NCBI RefSeq assembly: GCF_937912035.1
Contig: NZ_CALDPF010000010.1
Coordinates: 43,404-107,403, forward strand
Direction of reading: 5' to 3'
Length of the DNA: 64,000 nucleotides
DNA from: an uncultured Bacteroides sp.
GTDB lineage: Bacteria > Bacteroidota > Bacteroidia > Bacteroidales > Bacteroidaceae
Shown: positions 17,601-26,182 of the stretch, piece by piece
Position numbering within the stretch: position 1 is the stretch's first letter
How the letters are laid out: every line of letters starts with the position of its first letter
The notes under the pieces: generated by a model
Databases searched by the model: none
The model's input: the letters and a program-made list of their open reading frames with translations, nothing else
What the model was told of the DNA's origin: nothing
Translations under genes and position numbers: made by a program

Positions 17601-17738
17601 TGCCTGCTTTACCATCAGCTCCGGATCTTCCATTTTACTCATAGAGTAGAATCCCCACACACCTCCAACTATCAATAAAGCAATAAAAAACTTTATCAGA
17701 GCCTTGTTTGTCAATGCATATTCAGAAATACTTCTCAT
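14631..17738 (-). CDS. RND efflux transporter (HAE1/AcrB-like)
   Basis: A 1035-residue inner membrane transporter with the RND layout: a first membrane helix at about residues 13-32, a large periplasmic loop, a helix bundle from about 330 to 530, a second periplasmic loop and a terminal bundle from about 860. The proton-relay region reads GMLVDNAIVVVD, with Asp402 followed by Asn403, so one of the two Asp of AcrB is replaced, as in many non-AcrB RND subfamilies. Its start overlaps the membrane fusion gene by four bases. The substrate cannot be predicted; no metal-binding Met cluster of the CusA type is evident. Confidence 0.95.
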   Translation of the reverse strand: MRSISEYALTNKALIKFFIALLIVGGVWGFYSMSKMEDPELMVKQALVMTVYPGADAHKVELEVSDKLEKAIRQMGDIDYIESKSMNDLSLIKVVLKTTVPSKDLEQKWDLLRKKIVDCTSQLPSGASVPQVLDDFSAVYGMFYTITADGFSERDMLHYSQFIQRELINLEGIRNVQLYGTATPTVEIVIDKDKMARLGILPAEIITTLQDQDKTVYAGYFNSGEERMRVNVSDTFHSLDEIRNLMIHGHESDMFRLKDIADVREAYENPQRNKIVYDGQTACGIAIAMESGYDILKVGEVVTARLEELQKELPSGFQFHKVFYQPERVDDAINNFIINLIESVVIVIVILMITMGFRSGVIIGTGLVITVLGSFVGLYYFDGTIQRVSLGAFIIAMGMLVDNAIVVVDGILVDSKRGMKRPESLVHTANITARPLLGATLIAIIAFMPISLSPDMAGEYARDLFVVLAVSLLLSWVLALVHVPIHANSYLKLDNNVSSDEVFNSPLYRKFRSMLMVFLRHRFITLTCVVALLLVSMACFRLLPQTFFPDLTYNQIYMEYKLPEGSRIEKVEKDLTEITDFLKSQKEVTHVTMSLGGTPARYNLVRSVADPSLRYGELIIDFKDNKDIDACMKKWQAYLNSRYPDSFIRLKKYNIMYMEFPVELLISGPDPQVLKNLRDSIQDIMRQEPSATLVTDNWDDPVLDININYDQQLGRRAGLSRTDAGMSLLSATDGIPVGRFYDGNISQNILLKTSGYDQLDNVQLWNVMPDINTLTNESRVKDVLMSGADKKDLIIGLTYAKPVNSVTDSLSYVWKDPVVYRYNAQRAIMVQCNNASGYTAENTRQALEKKIKEQIHFPEGYTMKWLGEYKASTDSNKYLFMNFPIAIIMMFGILIYLFRDFKKPIIIFLCLPLAYIGIVFGILVSGKPFSFVAIVGALGLIGMMIKNGVVLIDEITAQMNAGAKPVDALLAASSSRLRPVMMASGTTILGMIPLTSDAMFGPMAVAIMGGLLVGTIITLMIIPVFYALFFKIKCD

Positions 17739-18793
17739 AACATTCCTCCTATATTTGTTTTAGATGGGGCAGACATGATGTTTACGGCTTCCCCTTCTTT
17801 AATAGAATGAATACCGCTTACTACAACCTGCTGTCCTTCATTTATTCCGGATACTGTTACCTTGTCATGGTCTATATTCCGTATTTTTATATTTACTTTT
17901 TTAGCAATGTTCTGTTTTTCCAAAACCCATACTGATGTTTCGTTGTTCGAGTTCATAATGGCCGAAAGTGGTATGCTTACTGTTTTCTCAATATCAGGTG
18001 AAGAGAATGTCAGTCTTACCTGACAGTTTTTTCCGGCGACAATCTTATGCTCTGCTGCATCTTTCGGCTGAATAATAAATTCAGCTTTATAAAGTTGTGC
18101 CGCATTGGCCTGTTGACTGATACTGCCAAGTTCTAAGTTTATGTGTTTGCCATTTATCTCCAGCCAACTGCTGGTAAGGCTGTCAATTCTTTCAAAATCT
18201 CGGAAAGGCAGGAATACTTCTACCTTCAGGGTATTCTTTGAAATAAAAGAAATGACAGGCATGCCGGCTTGTACAATTTCCCCTTTCTGGTGGTAGATAT
18301 TTTGTATATAGCCATCAAAAGGGGCTCTAATATTGGTATATTCTAAAGCATCCTTGGCAGCCTGATATTTAGAAAGTACAACTTTATGTGCAGCTTCTGC
18401 TTTCTCAAAATCATTGGGTGATATGGTTTTGGACGCATAGAGTTGCTTAATACGATTAAACTCATTATCCGATTGCTGGTATGCAGCCAATGCAGCTTTC
18501 TCATTAATCTCATAATCATGGGAATCCAATGTGGCAAGCAAATCACCTTTTCTTACTTCCGTTCCTGATTTGTCCAATAAACTTTCAATTTGTCCGTTTA
18601 CTCTAAACGAAATAGACAAATCGTCCTGTGGCTTAACAATGCCAGGATAATTATGATTTTCACTCAGGTTATTGACTGTAGCAGTGGTAGTTTTAACCAA
18701 AGGAGCATGGTGTGCTTCTTCTACCTGCTTTTTACAAGAACTAATTGTAGCTATCAAAGCTAAAGCAACTAAACTTAATATTGATTTTGACAT
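17735..18793 (-). CDS. RND membrane fusion lipoprotein (HlyD/AcrA-like)
   Basis: The frame can open at 18883, but the ATG at 18793 starts a lipoprotein signal peptide with lipobox SSC (Cys20), so this gives the likely 352-residue protein. The order is: barrel-sandwich/lipoyl half (about 40-80), coiled-coil hairpin (about 85-145), second lipoyl half with the sequence APFDGYIQNIYHQKGEIV, then beta-barrel and membrane-proximal domains. It bridges the RND pump and outer membrane channel. It is first in the operon and diverges from an araC-type gene, the likely regulator. Confidence 0.92.
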   Translation of the reverse strand: MSKSILSLVALALIATISSCKKQVEEAHHAPLVKTTTATVNNLSENHNYPGIVKPQDDLSISFRVNGQIESLLDKSGTEVRKGDLLATLDSHDYEINEKAALAAYQQSDNEFNRIKQLYASKTISPNDFEKAEAAHKVVLSKYQAAKDALEYTNIRAPFDGYIQNIYHQKGEIVQAGMPVISFISKNTLKVEVFLPFRDFERIDSLTSSWLEINGKHINLELGSISQQANAAQLYKAEFIIQPKDAAEHKIVAGKNCQVRLTFSSPDIEKTVSIPLSAIMNSNNETSVWVLEKQNIAKKVNIKIRNIDHDKVTVSGINEGQQVVVSGIHSIKEGEAVNIMSAPSKTNIGGML

Positions 18794-18937
18794 AATACAT
18801 TTGTTTTTTACGCCGCAAAGTTCTGTATAAAAAGTGGATGATACATAACCGTTTATTCCTGAGTGATGTTCTAAAATCCGCAATGATTGAAATTATGTTC
18901 TATTATTCAAGAAATGCGTTCCATTATTCTGTTTCAT

Positions 18938-18968
18938 ATTGAAAATAAGATAATAACGGATAACTTTG
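18938..18968 (+). promoter_or_regulatory. Promoter of the first AraC-type gene
   Basis: TAACTTTG at 18961-18968 matches TANNTTTG, and ATTG at 18938-18941 lies 19 bases upstream, close to the -33 TTTG. Transcription would begin near 18975, only a few bases before the chosen ATG at 18980. Confidence 0.5.
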
Positions 18969-18979
18969 CGAAAAAAACT

Positions 18980-19867
18980 ATGAACGGAACAACAAAATTA
19001 ATGACATCAATTAATCAGGTTATCAGAGGTGATGTATCCTGTATTGATGATAACTTTATTATTATTGACAGGCTGGATAAAATTAATATTTCTACGTCGA
19101 GCTGTCCTATAAGAATTAATGCTGCTACTATAGGTGTATGTTTTTCAGGAGAAATGATTATAGATATAAACGGGGTTGAACACCAGATTAATCCTGGAGA
19201 ATTAATTATAACACTGTCAAATGACATAATTCAATATAAAAAGATATCAAATGATATCAAAGGAATGTTGCTTATAGTCTCACAAAATTTTCTGGAAGAT
19301 ACATTAGAAAGGGTTGACGAAACTTTGCCTCTGTTTCTTTATATACAAAAATACCCTTGTATGAATCTGTCAATTAAAGAATGCAGTATGATACAAAACT
19401 ACTATAACTTCTTTGAAATGCAGTTGGACTATAAACATCCTTATCCTTTTCAAAATAAAATTATCCGTTCTATCCTGCAGGCTTTTATTTGTTATATCAC
19501 AAGTATTTTTGTCATGGAAAAAGACTTGAACAGACATAACAGGAATGAAGAAATTTTCAGACAGTTTATACAGCTTACTATAAGCAATTTCAAGAAAAGA
19601 GAAAAGCTCGATTTTTATGCACAGAAACTGTATATATCAACTAAATATTTGTGCGACATAATTAAGAGGACTAGTGGTCATACACCAAGAGAATGGATTG
19701 ACCATTATACAATTCTTGAAGCAAAGATTTTGTTACAGACTACAGATAAAACAACAGAGCAAATATCTTACGAATTAAATTTTCCTAATCCTTCTTTTTT
19801 CTGTAAATTCTTCAAAAAAAATGTGGGAATGACAACAAAAGAATACAGAATGTCATTATTACGATAA
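18980..19867 (+). CDS. AraC-family regulator, divergent from RND pump operon
   Basis: The open frame extends up to 18887, but the predicted promoter is inside that extension; ATG 18980 gives 295 residues (ATG 19001 is also possible). The N-terminal half is a beta-rich cupin-like ligand or dimerisation domain (GEMIIDINGVEHQINPGELI). The C-terminal 100 residues form the double HTH of AraC proteins, ending with the typical FPNPSFFCKFFKKNVGMTTKEYR. Divergent placement next to the RND operon indicates that it controls the pump, perhaps as an activator. Confidence 0.88.
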   Translation: MNGTTKLMTSINQVIRGDVSCIDDNFIIIDRLDKINISTSSCPIRINAATIGVCFSGEMIIDINGVEHQINPGELIITLSNDIIQYKKISNDIKGMLLIVSQNFLEDTLERVDETLPLFLYIQKYPCMNLSIKECSMIQNYYNFFEMQLDYKHPYPFQNKIIRSILQAFICYITSIFVMEKDLNRHNRNEEIFRQFIQLTISNFKKREKLDFYAQKLYISTKYLCDIIKRTSGHTPREWIDHYTILEAKILLQTTDKTTEQISYELNFPNPSFFCKFFKKNVGMTTKEYRMSLLR

Positions 19868-19985
19868 GTATACATTAGCAATACATTACTTTATATCATA
19901 ATCCTTATTTAGGATATAACCACCGTTAAGAAATCTTTTTTAAATGTTGTAGAAAGTTAAATCACAAGATTACATAACCAATTTC

Positions 19986-20016
19986 TTTGGTATTGATGTA
20001 ATTGTTTTTACATTTG
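19986..20016 (+). promoter_or_regulatory. Promoter of the activase-TetR-lipoprotein operon
   Basis: TTTG at 19986-19989 and TACATTTG at 20009-20016 are separated by 19 bases, a perfect match to the Bacteroides -33/-7 consensus. Transcription would start near 20022-20025, inside the operator palindrome at 20019-20036. Confidence 0.75.
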
Positions 20017-20018
20017 TG

Positions 20019-20036
20019 TCTGACAATAGTGTCAGA
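20019..20036. promoter_or_regulatory. Palindromic operator, likely TetR site
   Basis: TCTGACA-ATAG-TGTCAGA is a perfect inverted repeat with 7-base arms and a 4-base spacer. It begins two bases after the -7 box and covers the predicted transcription start, where a bound repressor would block initiation. The second gene of the operon encodes a TetR-family repressor, so autoregulation is the simplest reading. Confidence 0.65.
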
Positions 20037-20061
20037 ATAATAGTCAAACACATATAAATAT

Positions 20062-23000
20062 ATGATTAAGTTAGGTTTAGATGTAGGTTCAACAACTGCA
20101 AAAATGGTTGCTGTAGATAAAGAAGGTCGTATCATATATTCAAAATACGAAAGGCATAATGCGAAGGCAAAGGATGTGATTATTTTAATGCTTAAAGAAC
20201 TGGGAACTATAGTAAATAATGAAGATATTGCTATAAGAATAACAGGTTCAGTTGGAATGGGACTTTCAGAAAAATATGGTATTCCGTTTGTGCAGGAAGT
20301 GGTTGCAGCAACAAAGGCTGTTCAGAATAAATATCCACATATAGTATCTATGATAGATATAGGAGGTGAAGATGCCAAAGTTGTTTTCTTTAAGGATTCA
20401 GAAGCTGTTGACCTACGTATGAACGGCAACTGTGCCGGAGGTACAGGGGCTTTCATAGACCAGATGGCCATTATTCTTGGTGTCAGTGTGGATGAAATGA
20501 ATGAACTGGCAATGAATGCTACACATGTATATCCGATAGCTTCACGCTGTGGCGTTTTCTGTAAGACTGATATACAAAATCTTATAGCCAAGAATGTGAG
20601 TCGTGAGGATATTGCAGCTTCCATTTTCCATGCAGTAGCAGTGCAGACGGTTGTAACCCTGGCAAGAGGATATGATATAAAGACTCCGATTCTCTTCTGT
20701 GGCGGACCTCTTACTTTCATTCCTGCTCTTAGAAAGGCTTTTATCGAATATCTGTCAGTCAATAACGATGACATTATCTTACCGGAAAACGGAACACAGC
20801 TTCCGGCTCTGGGAACAGCACTTGCTCATGTTGAGAAGGAGTATATAGTTTCTTTGTCCTCGCTTATCGCGACTTTAGAGAAACCAGAAGAAACTGCTGT
20901 ACGTAAAGACGGTCTCAAACCTGTTTTTTCAAACTCTGAAGAATATGATAAGTGGAAAGAAGAAAAACAGAAGAATGTTGTAAAAACAGGAACTCTAAAA
21001 CCAGGTAAACAGGAAGTCTATATAGGCATAGACTCAGGATCAACAACAACTAAAATCGTTGTGACTGATAAAGATGCAAATCTTATCTATTCATTTTACA
21101 GCAACAATGGAGGAAAACCTATTGAAACAGTAGAAAAGGGATTTAGAGGTTTGCTTGATGAATGCAGCAAAACTGGAACACAGCTTGTCGTAAAAGGAAG
21201 CTGCTCTACCGGTTATGGTGAAGACCTGATAAAAGCTGCATTCCAATTGGATTACGGTATAGTTGAAACTATTGCACACTATATGGGTGCACACCATTTT
21301 GACAAGGAAGTATCCTTTATTCTGGATATTGGCGGTCAGGATATGAAAGCCATTTTTATAAACAATGGTGTAATAGACAGAATAGAGATAAATGAGGCAT
21401 GTTCTTCCGGTTGCGGTTCCTTTATAGAAACATTTGCCAAGACGCTTGGTTATACAGCACCGGAGTTCTCTCAGGCTGCCTGCCGTTCCACTTGTCCGGC
21501 TGATCTTGGAACCAGATGCACAGTCTTTATGAACTCAAAAGTAAAACAGGTACTTCGTGAAGGTGCTACGGTGGAAGATATTTCAGCCGGCCTTGCTTAC
21601 TCAGTAGTGAAGAACTGTCTGTATAAAGTTCTTAAACTGAAAGATACTTCCGTTTTGGGAAATCATCTTGTTGTTCAGGGTGGTACAATGAGAAACGATG
21701 CCATTGTAAGAGCTTTGGAAATCCATACCGGTATGAAAGTTACAAGATGTAATATACCGGAACTGATGGGTGCATTCGGATGTGCCCTTTATGCCCGTGA
21801 GCATTCCTGCCGTGAAATTCCTTTTGAGACCATGGTAAGCATGGCCGGATTTACCTCACGCACCTTAAATTGCAAAGGATGCGACAACCAGTGTCCGGTT
21901 ATCTGTTATCATTTTGAAAACGGGAAACGCTATTATTCAGGCAATCGGTGTGAGAGGGTTTTCACCAACGGAGAAAAAAACATGAAACGTGGTGAAAATA
22001 TGTATCAGATAAAGAATGAACTGCTCTTTTCACGTAAGTCAATAGCTGATAATTCAACTCTTACAGTCGGTATTCCGCGTTGCCTTAACATGTATGAGGA
22101 ATATCCGTTCTGGCATACACTGCTGGAGTCATGTAACATCAAGGTCGTGCTGTCGGATGTATCCAATTACACCAGATATGAATGCAATGCCAGAATGGTC
22201 ATGTCTGATAACATCTGTTTCCCTGCAAAGCTTGTTCACAGCCATATACAAAATCTTATAGACAAGAAAGTTGACAGGATATTTATGCCTTTTGTCATAT
22301 TCGAGCGTCAGGGCAAGGAACAGAACAGCTATAACTGCCCGATTGTTACCGGTTATTCTGAAGTGATAAAAAGTGTCCAGGGTTCCGGTGCTGTTATAGA
22401 TTCCCCGGCCATTAACTTTAAAGACAAGAAGCTGCTGTTTAAACAATGCGAAGAATATCTTAAATCCCTTGGTGTTGATTCACGTAAAGTAAAGACCGCT
22501 TTTGAAAAGGCATGTCAAGAACAGGACAGATTTATAAATGAACTTATCACCAGAAATGAGACAATATTAAACAAGGCACTCGAGGAAAACAGAATGACGG
22601 TTCTGCTTGCCGGACGTCCTTACCACACAGATATGCTGATTCAGCACAAAGTGTCTGACATGCTTGCAGATATGGGTATAAGCATAATTACAGATGATTT
22701 TGTGAGAAATAAAGAAACAGACCTGGATGACGTTCATTTTCTTCCTCAATGGTCATATCCAAACAGAATACTTCGAGCTGCAAAATGGGCATGTGCGCAG
22801 GATTCAAAGATTCAGTTTGTCGAACTTACTTCATTCGGCTGCGGACCTGATGCCTTTCTTGTTGATGAAGTCAGGGATCTTCTCATTAGAAACGGGAAAG
22901 TATTCACTCTTCTGAAACTGGATGATGTCAATAATGTAGGTTCGATGAAGCTCAGGGTCCGTTCATTGATTGAGAGTATCCGTCTGGCAGAAGAAAACAA

Positions 23001-24258
23001 ACATACAGGACACGCACATCATGATTTCAAGACTGTACCGGTATATGACGATGAGTACCGGAACAGGAAAATCCTTGTACCATTCTTTACGCCGTTTATA
23101 TCTCCTCTCATACCGGCTGTTATGAAAGTGGCAGGTTACGATGTTGAGAATCTTCCTCTAAGTGACAGTCAGTCATGTGAATGGGGGCTAAAATATGCCA
23201 ACAATGAAATATGTTATCCTGCAACTCTTGTTGTTGGAGACATCATTAAAGCTTTCAAAAGTGGTAAATACGATCCGGACAATTCTGTAATAGCCATGAC
23301 GCAGACAGGAGGCCAGTGCCGCGCCAGCAACTATATTGCCATTATCAAAAAAGCCCTGGTAGATGCAGGATATGAAAACACTCCGGTCGTTTCACTTACC
23401 ATGTCAGGTTCAATAAAAAATGACCAGCCAGCTTTCAGGATAAACTGGCTTAAAGTATTGCCGGTTGCTTTCCGTGCAGTCCTCTACAGTGACTGTATAT
23501 CCAAATTCTACTATGCGTCCGTTGTAAGGGAAAGAAACAAAGGTGAAGCAGAAAAACTTAAGGACATGTATCTGAATGTGGCAGATGAGCTGATCCGCAA
23601 AAACCATTCAAAAGAACTCCTGAATTATCTTTCTCTTGCCGCAGCAGACTTTAACAGGATATGTATGGAAAAGGACTGTCCTAAAGTCGGCATTGTCGGA
23701 GAAATATATCTGAAATTCAACACTTTTGCACACAGGAATTTACTATCGTGGCTGTCAGAACGCGGTATTGAGGTAGTACCTCCGGTACTGACCGACTTCT
23801 TTATGCAAAGCTTTGTAAACATAAAAGTAAATGTTAAGTCAAATATATGTGGTAAGGATTATCCTGACTTTGTTTATCTATGGATTTATAAAATAATTCG
23901 CAGAGAAATAGATAAATTTAATGATGCAGCTTGGAAGTTCCGCTATTTTACATGTTTTGAGGATATATTTGAACAGGCAGAAGAAGCACGTAAGGCTATA
24001 TCATTGAATGCACAGTTCGGTGAAGGTTGGCTTTTACCTGGCGAGATGCTGTCATTAGCCAGAAAAGAAGTGAAAAATGTCATCAGTTTACAGCCTTTTG
24101 GCTGTATTGCCAACCATATTGTTTCTAAGGGAATAGAAAAGAGGATAAAAACTTTAGTCCCTGATATTAATATATTATCTTTGGACTTTGACAGCGGTGT
24201 CAGTGAAGTGAACATAATTAACCGTATGCTGTTGTTTGTAGATAAACTTGAAAAATAA
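20062..24258 (+). CDS. BadF/BcrA-type CoA-dehydratase activase fused to HgdB-like domains
   Basis: A 1398-residue fusion. Two ASKHA ATPase repeats (about residues 3-260, LGLDVGSTTAK; and 319-585, VYIGIDSGSTTTK) match the BadF/BadG/BcrA/BcrD activase family, which uses ATP and a [4Fe-4S] cluster to send a low-potential electron to a partner. Candidate ligands are Cys124, Cys163 and Cys167 in repeat one and Cys447 and Cys451 in repeat two. A CxxCxxxCxxxC motif follows (Cys604, 607, 611, 615). The rest is DUF2229/HgdB-like, with cysteines in motifs CFPAK (719), CGPDAF (927), CEWG (1039), CYPA (1051) and CRAS (1086). Activase and electron acceptor therefore seem joined in one chain. Such fusions are known in anaerobes, but their substrate is unclear. 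It is first in an operon with a TetR gene. Confidence 0.9.
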   Translation: MIKLGLDVGSTTAKMVAVDKEGRIIYSKYERHNAKAKDVIILMLKELGTIVNNEDIAIRITGSVGMGLSEKYGIPFVQEVVAATKAVQNKYPHIVSMIDIGGEDAKVVFFKDSEAVDLRMNGNCAGGTGAFIDQMAIILGVSVDEMNELAMNATHVYPIASRCGVFCKTDIQNLIAKNVSREDIAASIFHAVAVQTVVTLARGYDIKTPILFCGGPLTFIPALRKAFIEYLSVNNDDIILPENGTQLPALGTALAHVEKEYIVSLSSLIATLEKPEETAVRKDGLKPVFSNSEEYDKWKEEKQKNVVKTGTLKPGKQEVYIGIDSGSTTTKIVVTDKDANLIYSFYSNNGGKPIETVEKGFRGLLDECSKTGTQLVVKGSCSTGYGEDLIKAAFQLDYGIVETIAHYMGAHHFDKEVSFILDIGGQDMKAIFINNGVIDRIEINEACSSGCGSFIETFAKTLGYTAPEFSQAACRSTCPADLGTRCTVFMNSKVKQVLREGATVEDISAGLAYSVVKNCLYKVLKLKDTSVLGNHLVVQGGTMRNDAIVRALEIHTGMKVTRCNIPELMGAFGCALYAREHSCREIPFETMVSMAGFTSRTLNCKGCDNQCPVICYHFENGKRYYSGNRCERVFTNGEKNMKRGENMYQIKNELLFSRKSIADNSTLTVGIPRCLNMYEEYPFWHTLLESCNIKVVLSDVSNYTRYECNARMVMSDNICFPAKLVHSHIQNLIDKKVDRIFMPFVIFERQGKEQNSYNCPIVTGYSEVIKSVQGSGAVIDSPAINFKDKKLLFKQCEEYLKSLGVDSRKVKTAFEKACQEQDRFINELITRNETILNKALEENRMTVLLAGRPYHTDMLIQHKVSDMLADMGISIITDDFVRNKETDLDDVHFLPQWSYPNRILRAAKWACAQDSKIQFVELTSFGCGPDAFLVDEVRDLLIRNGKVFTLLKLDDVNNVGSMKLRVRSLIESIRLAEENKHTGHAHHDFKTVPVYDDEYRNRKILVPFFTPFISPLIPAVMKVAGYDVENLPLSDSQSCEWGLKYANNEICYPATLVVGDIIKAFKSGKYDPDNSVIAMTQTGGQCRASNYIAIIKKALVDAGYENTPVVSLTMSGSIKNDQPAFRINWLKVLPVAFRAVLYSDCISKFYYASVVRERNKGEAEKLKDMYLNVADELIRKNHSKELLNYLSLAAADFNRICMEKDCPKVGIVGEIYLKFNTFAHRNLLSWLSERGIEVVPPVLTDFFMQSFVNIKVNVKSNICGKDYPDFVYLWIYKIIRREIDKFNDAAWKFRYFTCFEDIFEQAEEARKAISLNAQFGEGWLLPGEMLSLARKEVKNVISLQPFGCIANHIVSKGIEKRIKTLVPDINILSLDFDSGVSEVNIINRMLLFVDKLEK

Positions 24259-24269
24259 TAATTCAAAAT

Positions 24270-24869
24270 ATGGAAAATAATATTCTGGAAGAGAAAATTA
24301 TAGCTGTAGCTAAAGAAGTCTTTATAGAAAAGGGATTTGACGGTGCAAGTATGAGTGATATTGCAGCAAGAGTGGGTATAAACCGTCCGACTCTGCATTA
24401 TTACTATCGTACAAAGGACAAGATGTTCCAGGCTGTCTTTTTGTCTATTATACAGTCGTTCATTCCAAAGATACAGGATGTGTTCGTAGATGACAATAAG
24501 CCGTTTTCAGAGAAAATAAAGATTGTTGTTGATACATATCTTGAAGTTGCCAAAAATAATCCATATATGCCTATGTTTGTAATGCGTGAAATAAACCGTA
24601 ATGCAAAAGATTTCATAAAGGCTGTAAAACCCGTATATATGGATAAGTTTCTTAATCAGATAGCAATATATCTGCAGTCTGCCATGGATAAAGGGGATAT
24701 AAAACAAGTCCCTTTGAGAATAGTGTTCAACACATTCTATGGGCTTATGTCATTCCCTTTTTTGAGCAAGAATCTGATATTTATGGAATCAGATAAAGAG
24801 TTTAATGATCTGATTGATGAGTGGAAACCATATATGGTAGATCAGATGATACATTTGTTATGTAAATAG
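24270..24869 (+). CDS. TetR-family repressor of the activase operon
   Basis: A 199-residue protein. The N-terminal HTH (about residues 8-55) has the family pattern VFIEKGFDGASMSDIAARVGI followed by NRPTLHYYYRTKDKMF. The C-terminal part is an all-helical ligand-binding domain without recognisable specificity. It starts 11 bases after the activase stop and precedes a lipoprotein gene by 25 bases, so it is transcribed with its presumed target. The palindrome at 20019-20036 is its likely operator. Confidence 0.92.
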   Translation: MENNILEEKIIAVAKEVFIEKGFDGASMSDIAARVGINRPTLHYYYRTKDKMFQAVFLSIIQSFIPKIQDVFVDDNKPFSEKIKIVVDTYLEVAKNNPYMPMFVMREINRNAKDFIKAVKPVYMDKFLNQIAIYLQSAMDKGDIKQVPLRIVFNTFYGLMSFPFLSKNLIFMESDKEFNDLIDEWKPYMVDQMIHLLCK

Positions 24870-24894
24870 ACGCGATTAAAAATAATAATATAGT

Positions 24895-26061
24895 ATGAAA
24901 CAGATTCTTTCAATTTTAGTTCTGACATTATGTGCCTGCTCTTCCAATAATAACATTAATTTGACAGGCCGTTGGATAGAGGTTCTTCCACAGGGAGTAT
25001 CTTATGTACAAGGTATGGACTTAAAAGAAGACGGTTCTGCAGAGTCGGTAGGTATGAGGACTTTGCTTTATCATCAGTGGAGTGTATCGGATAACAAACT
25101 GATATTGAATGGAGAAAGTATAGGTAACGGACAGACTATCCAGTTCTCTGATACAATGAGAATTGTCAGATGTAATATAGATACGCTTGTCGTAGAAAGA
25201 AACAACAGAAATATTGTATTTATCAAGGATAATGGTACTTCAAAAGCAGCGAATAATGAACCCACAAGAAAAGCATATGATGGCTTTGTATGGAAACAGC
25301 TCTCAGGTGCCGGTCTCACACTTTGGGCCCAGGAAAATGAAAATATACGATTAATAGCTGATCCGTCTTTACCGGGTATATCAATGGTAAGAAAAGGAGA
25401 TAAAATTCCACATAGACTTATACAGATTTTTAATCTACCTAATAAGGATATAAATGATGTTATCAGAACATTGGAAACTTCTTCAAGCTGGGATAAAGGA
25501 CAGACTTGTAAGTTTGAAGAAATAAAGTCAATGAAACAAGGAGTCAGAAAATTCATTATGGTTCCTGATGGAGATTATGCTACGATAATCAATGAAAAGA
25601 TGCAGTCAGAACCTGTTCCTGCTCCATGCAACGGATGGGGTGTCGGTAACAGTGGAAAACGATACTTCGAGATACATGACAGTAATCCGGGCAAGGCTAT
25701 TTTCATTGAAATAGGCCAGGATGCTCCTTTATTTGACGAAAACAGCATCTCATTTTCCGGTTCAACGATTTCTCAGCTTAATGGTGAAATATCTAAAGAT
25801 GAATTATATACATTGAAAGGTACATTGACTATTGGTCATGAAGTTCGTTCTTTTAAACCTGAAGACAGTAGCGAAGAATATTGGATAGTGGATAAAACAG
25901 ACTCTTTGAATGATATATATGATAAGGCAACTAAAGGACGTAAGAATGGAAAGCCGTTGCAGGCAGTTTTGAAAGTAGAATACAACGGAAAGTGGAATGA
26001 TGGCTTTGCTGCGGATTATGCTGGTGTGTTTTTTGTAAGGGAAATTATTTCTGTGAAATAA
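24895..26061 (+). CDS. Lipoprotein with lipocalin-like and NlpE-like parts
   Basis: A 388-residue lipoprotein: signal peptide with lipobox CAC near residue 15, then a lipocalin-like N-terminal beta domain (about 20-110: LTGRWIEVLPQ, then DLKEDGSAESVG and HQWSVSDNKLILNG). A middle region (about 125-265) has no family I recognise. The C-terminal 110 residues (TLKGTLTIGHEVRSF, then EYWIVDKT, then GFAADYAGVFFVREI) resemble the small beta domain of NlpE/HslJ-type envelope proteins. It is last in the TetR-regulated operon. It may bind a small ligand at the envelope or sense envelope stress, but this is inference. Confidence 0.75.
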   Translation: MKQILSILVLTLCACSSNNNINLTGRWIEVLPQGVSYVQGMDLKEDGSAESVGMRTLLYHQWSVSDNKLILNGESIGNGQTIQFSDTMRIVRCNIDTLVVERNNRNIVFIKDNGTSKAANNEPTRKAYDGFVWKQLSGAGLTLWAQENENIRLIADPSLPGISMVRKGDKIPHRLIQIFNLPNKDINDVIRTLETSSSWDKGQTCKFEEIKSMKQGVRKFIMVPDGDYATIINEKMQSEPVPAPCNGWGVGNSGKRYFEIHDSNPGKAIFIEIGQDAPLFDENSISFSGSTISQLNGEISKDELYTLKGTLTIGHEVRSFKPEDSSEEYWIVDKTDSLNDIYDKATKGRKNGKPLQAVLKVEYNGKWNDGFAADYAGVFFVREIISVK

Positions 26062-26126
26062 TAGTTGCTGGATAATTTACTGTTGATTGACGTATATATT
26101 TGGTTATAAACCATAGTAGAAACTCC

Positions 26127-26182
26127 TTTAGTGCAAGGTGCAAGCCTCTTTATATATTAAGGGGCTTGCACCTTGCACTAAA
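26127..26182. repeat. Perfect 20-bp inverted repeat
   Basis: TTTAGTGCAAGGTGCAAGCC at 26127-26146 is matched exactly by its complement at 26163-26182, with a 16-base AT-rich loop. Each arm holds a repeated TGCAAG. No T-run follows on the plus strand, so it is not a classical terminator although it lies 65 bases past the lipoprotein stop. It could stabilise the transcript end or be a mobile-element remnant. The 416-base gap 26062-26477 holds this repeat, a tRNA-like hairpin and a terminator, but no supportable gene. Confidence 0.7.
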
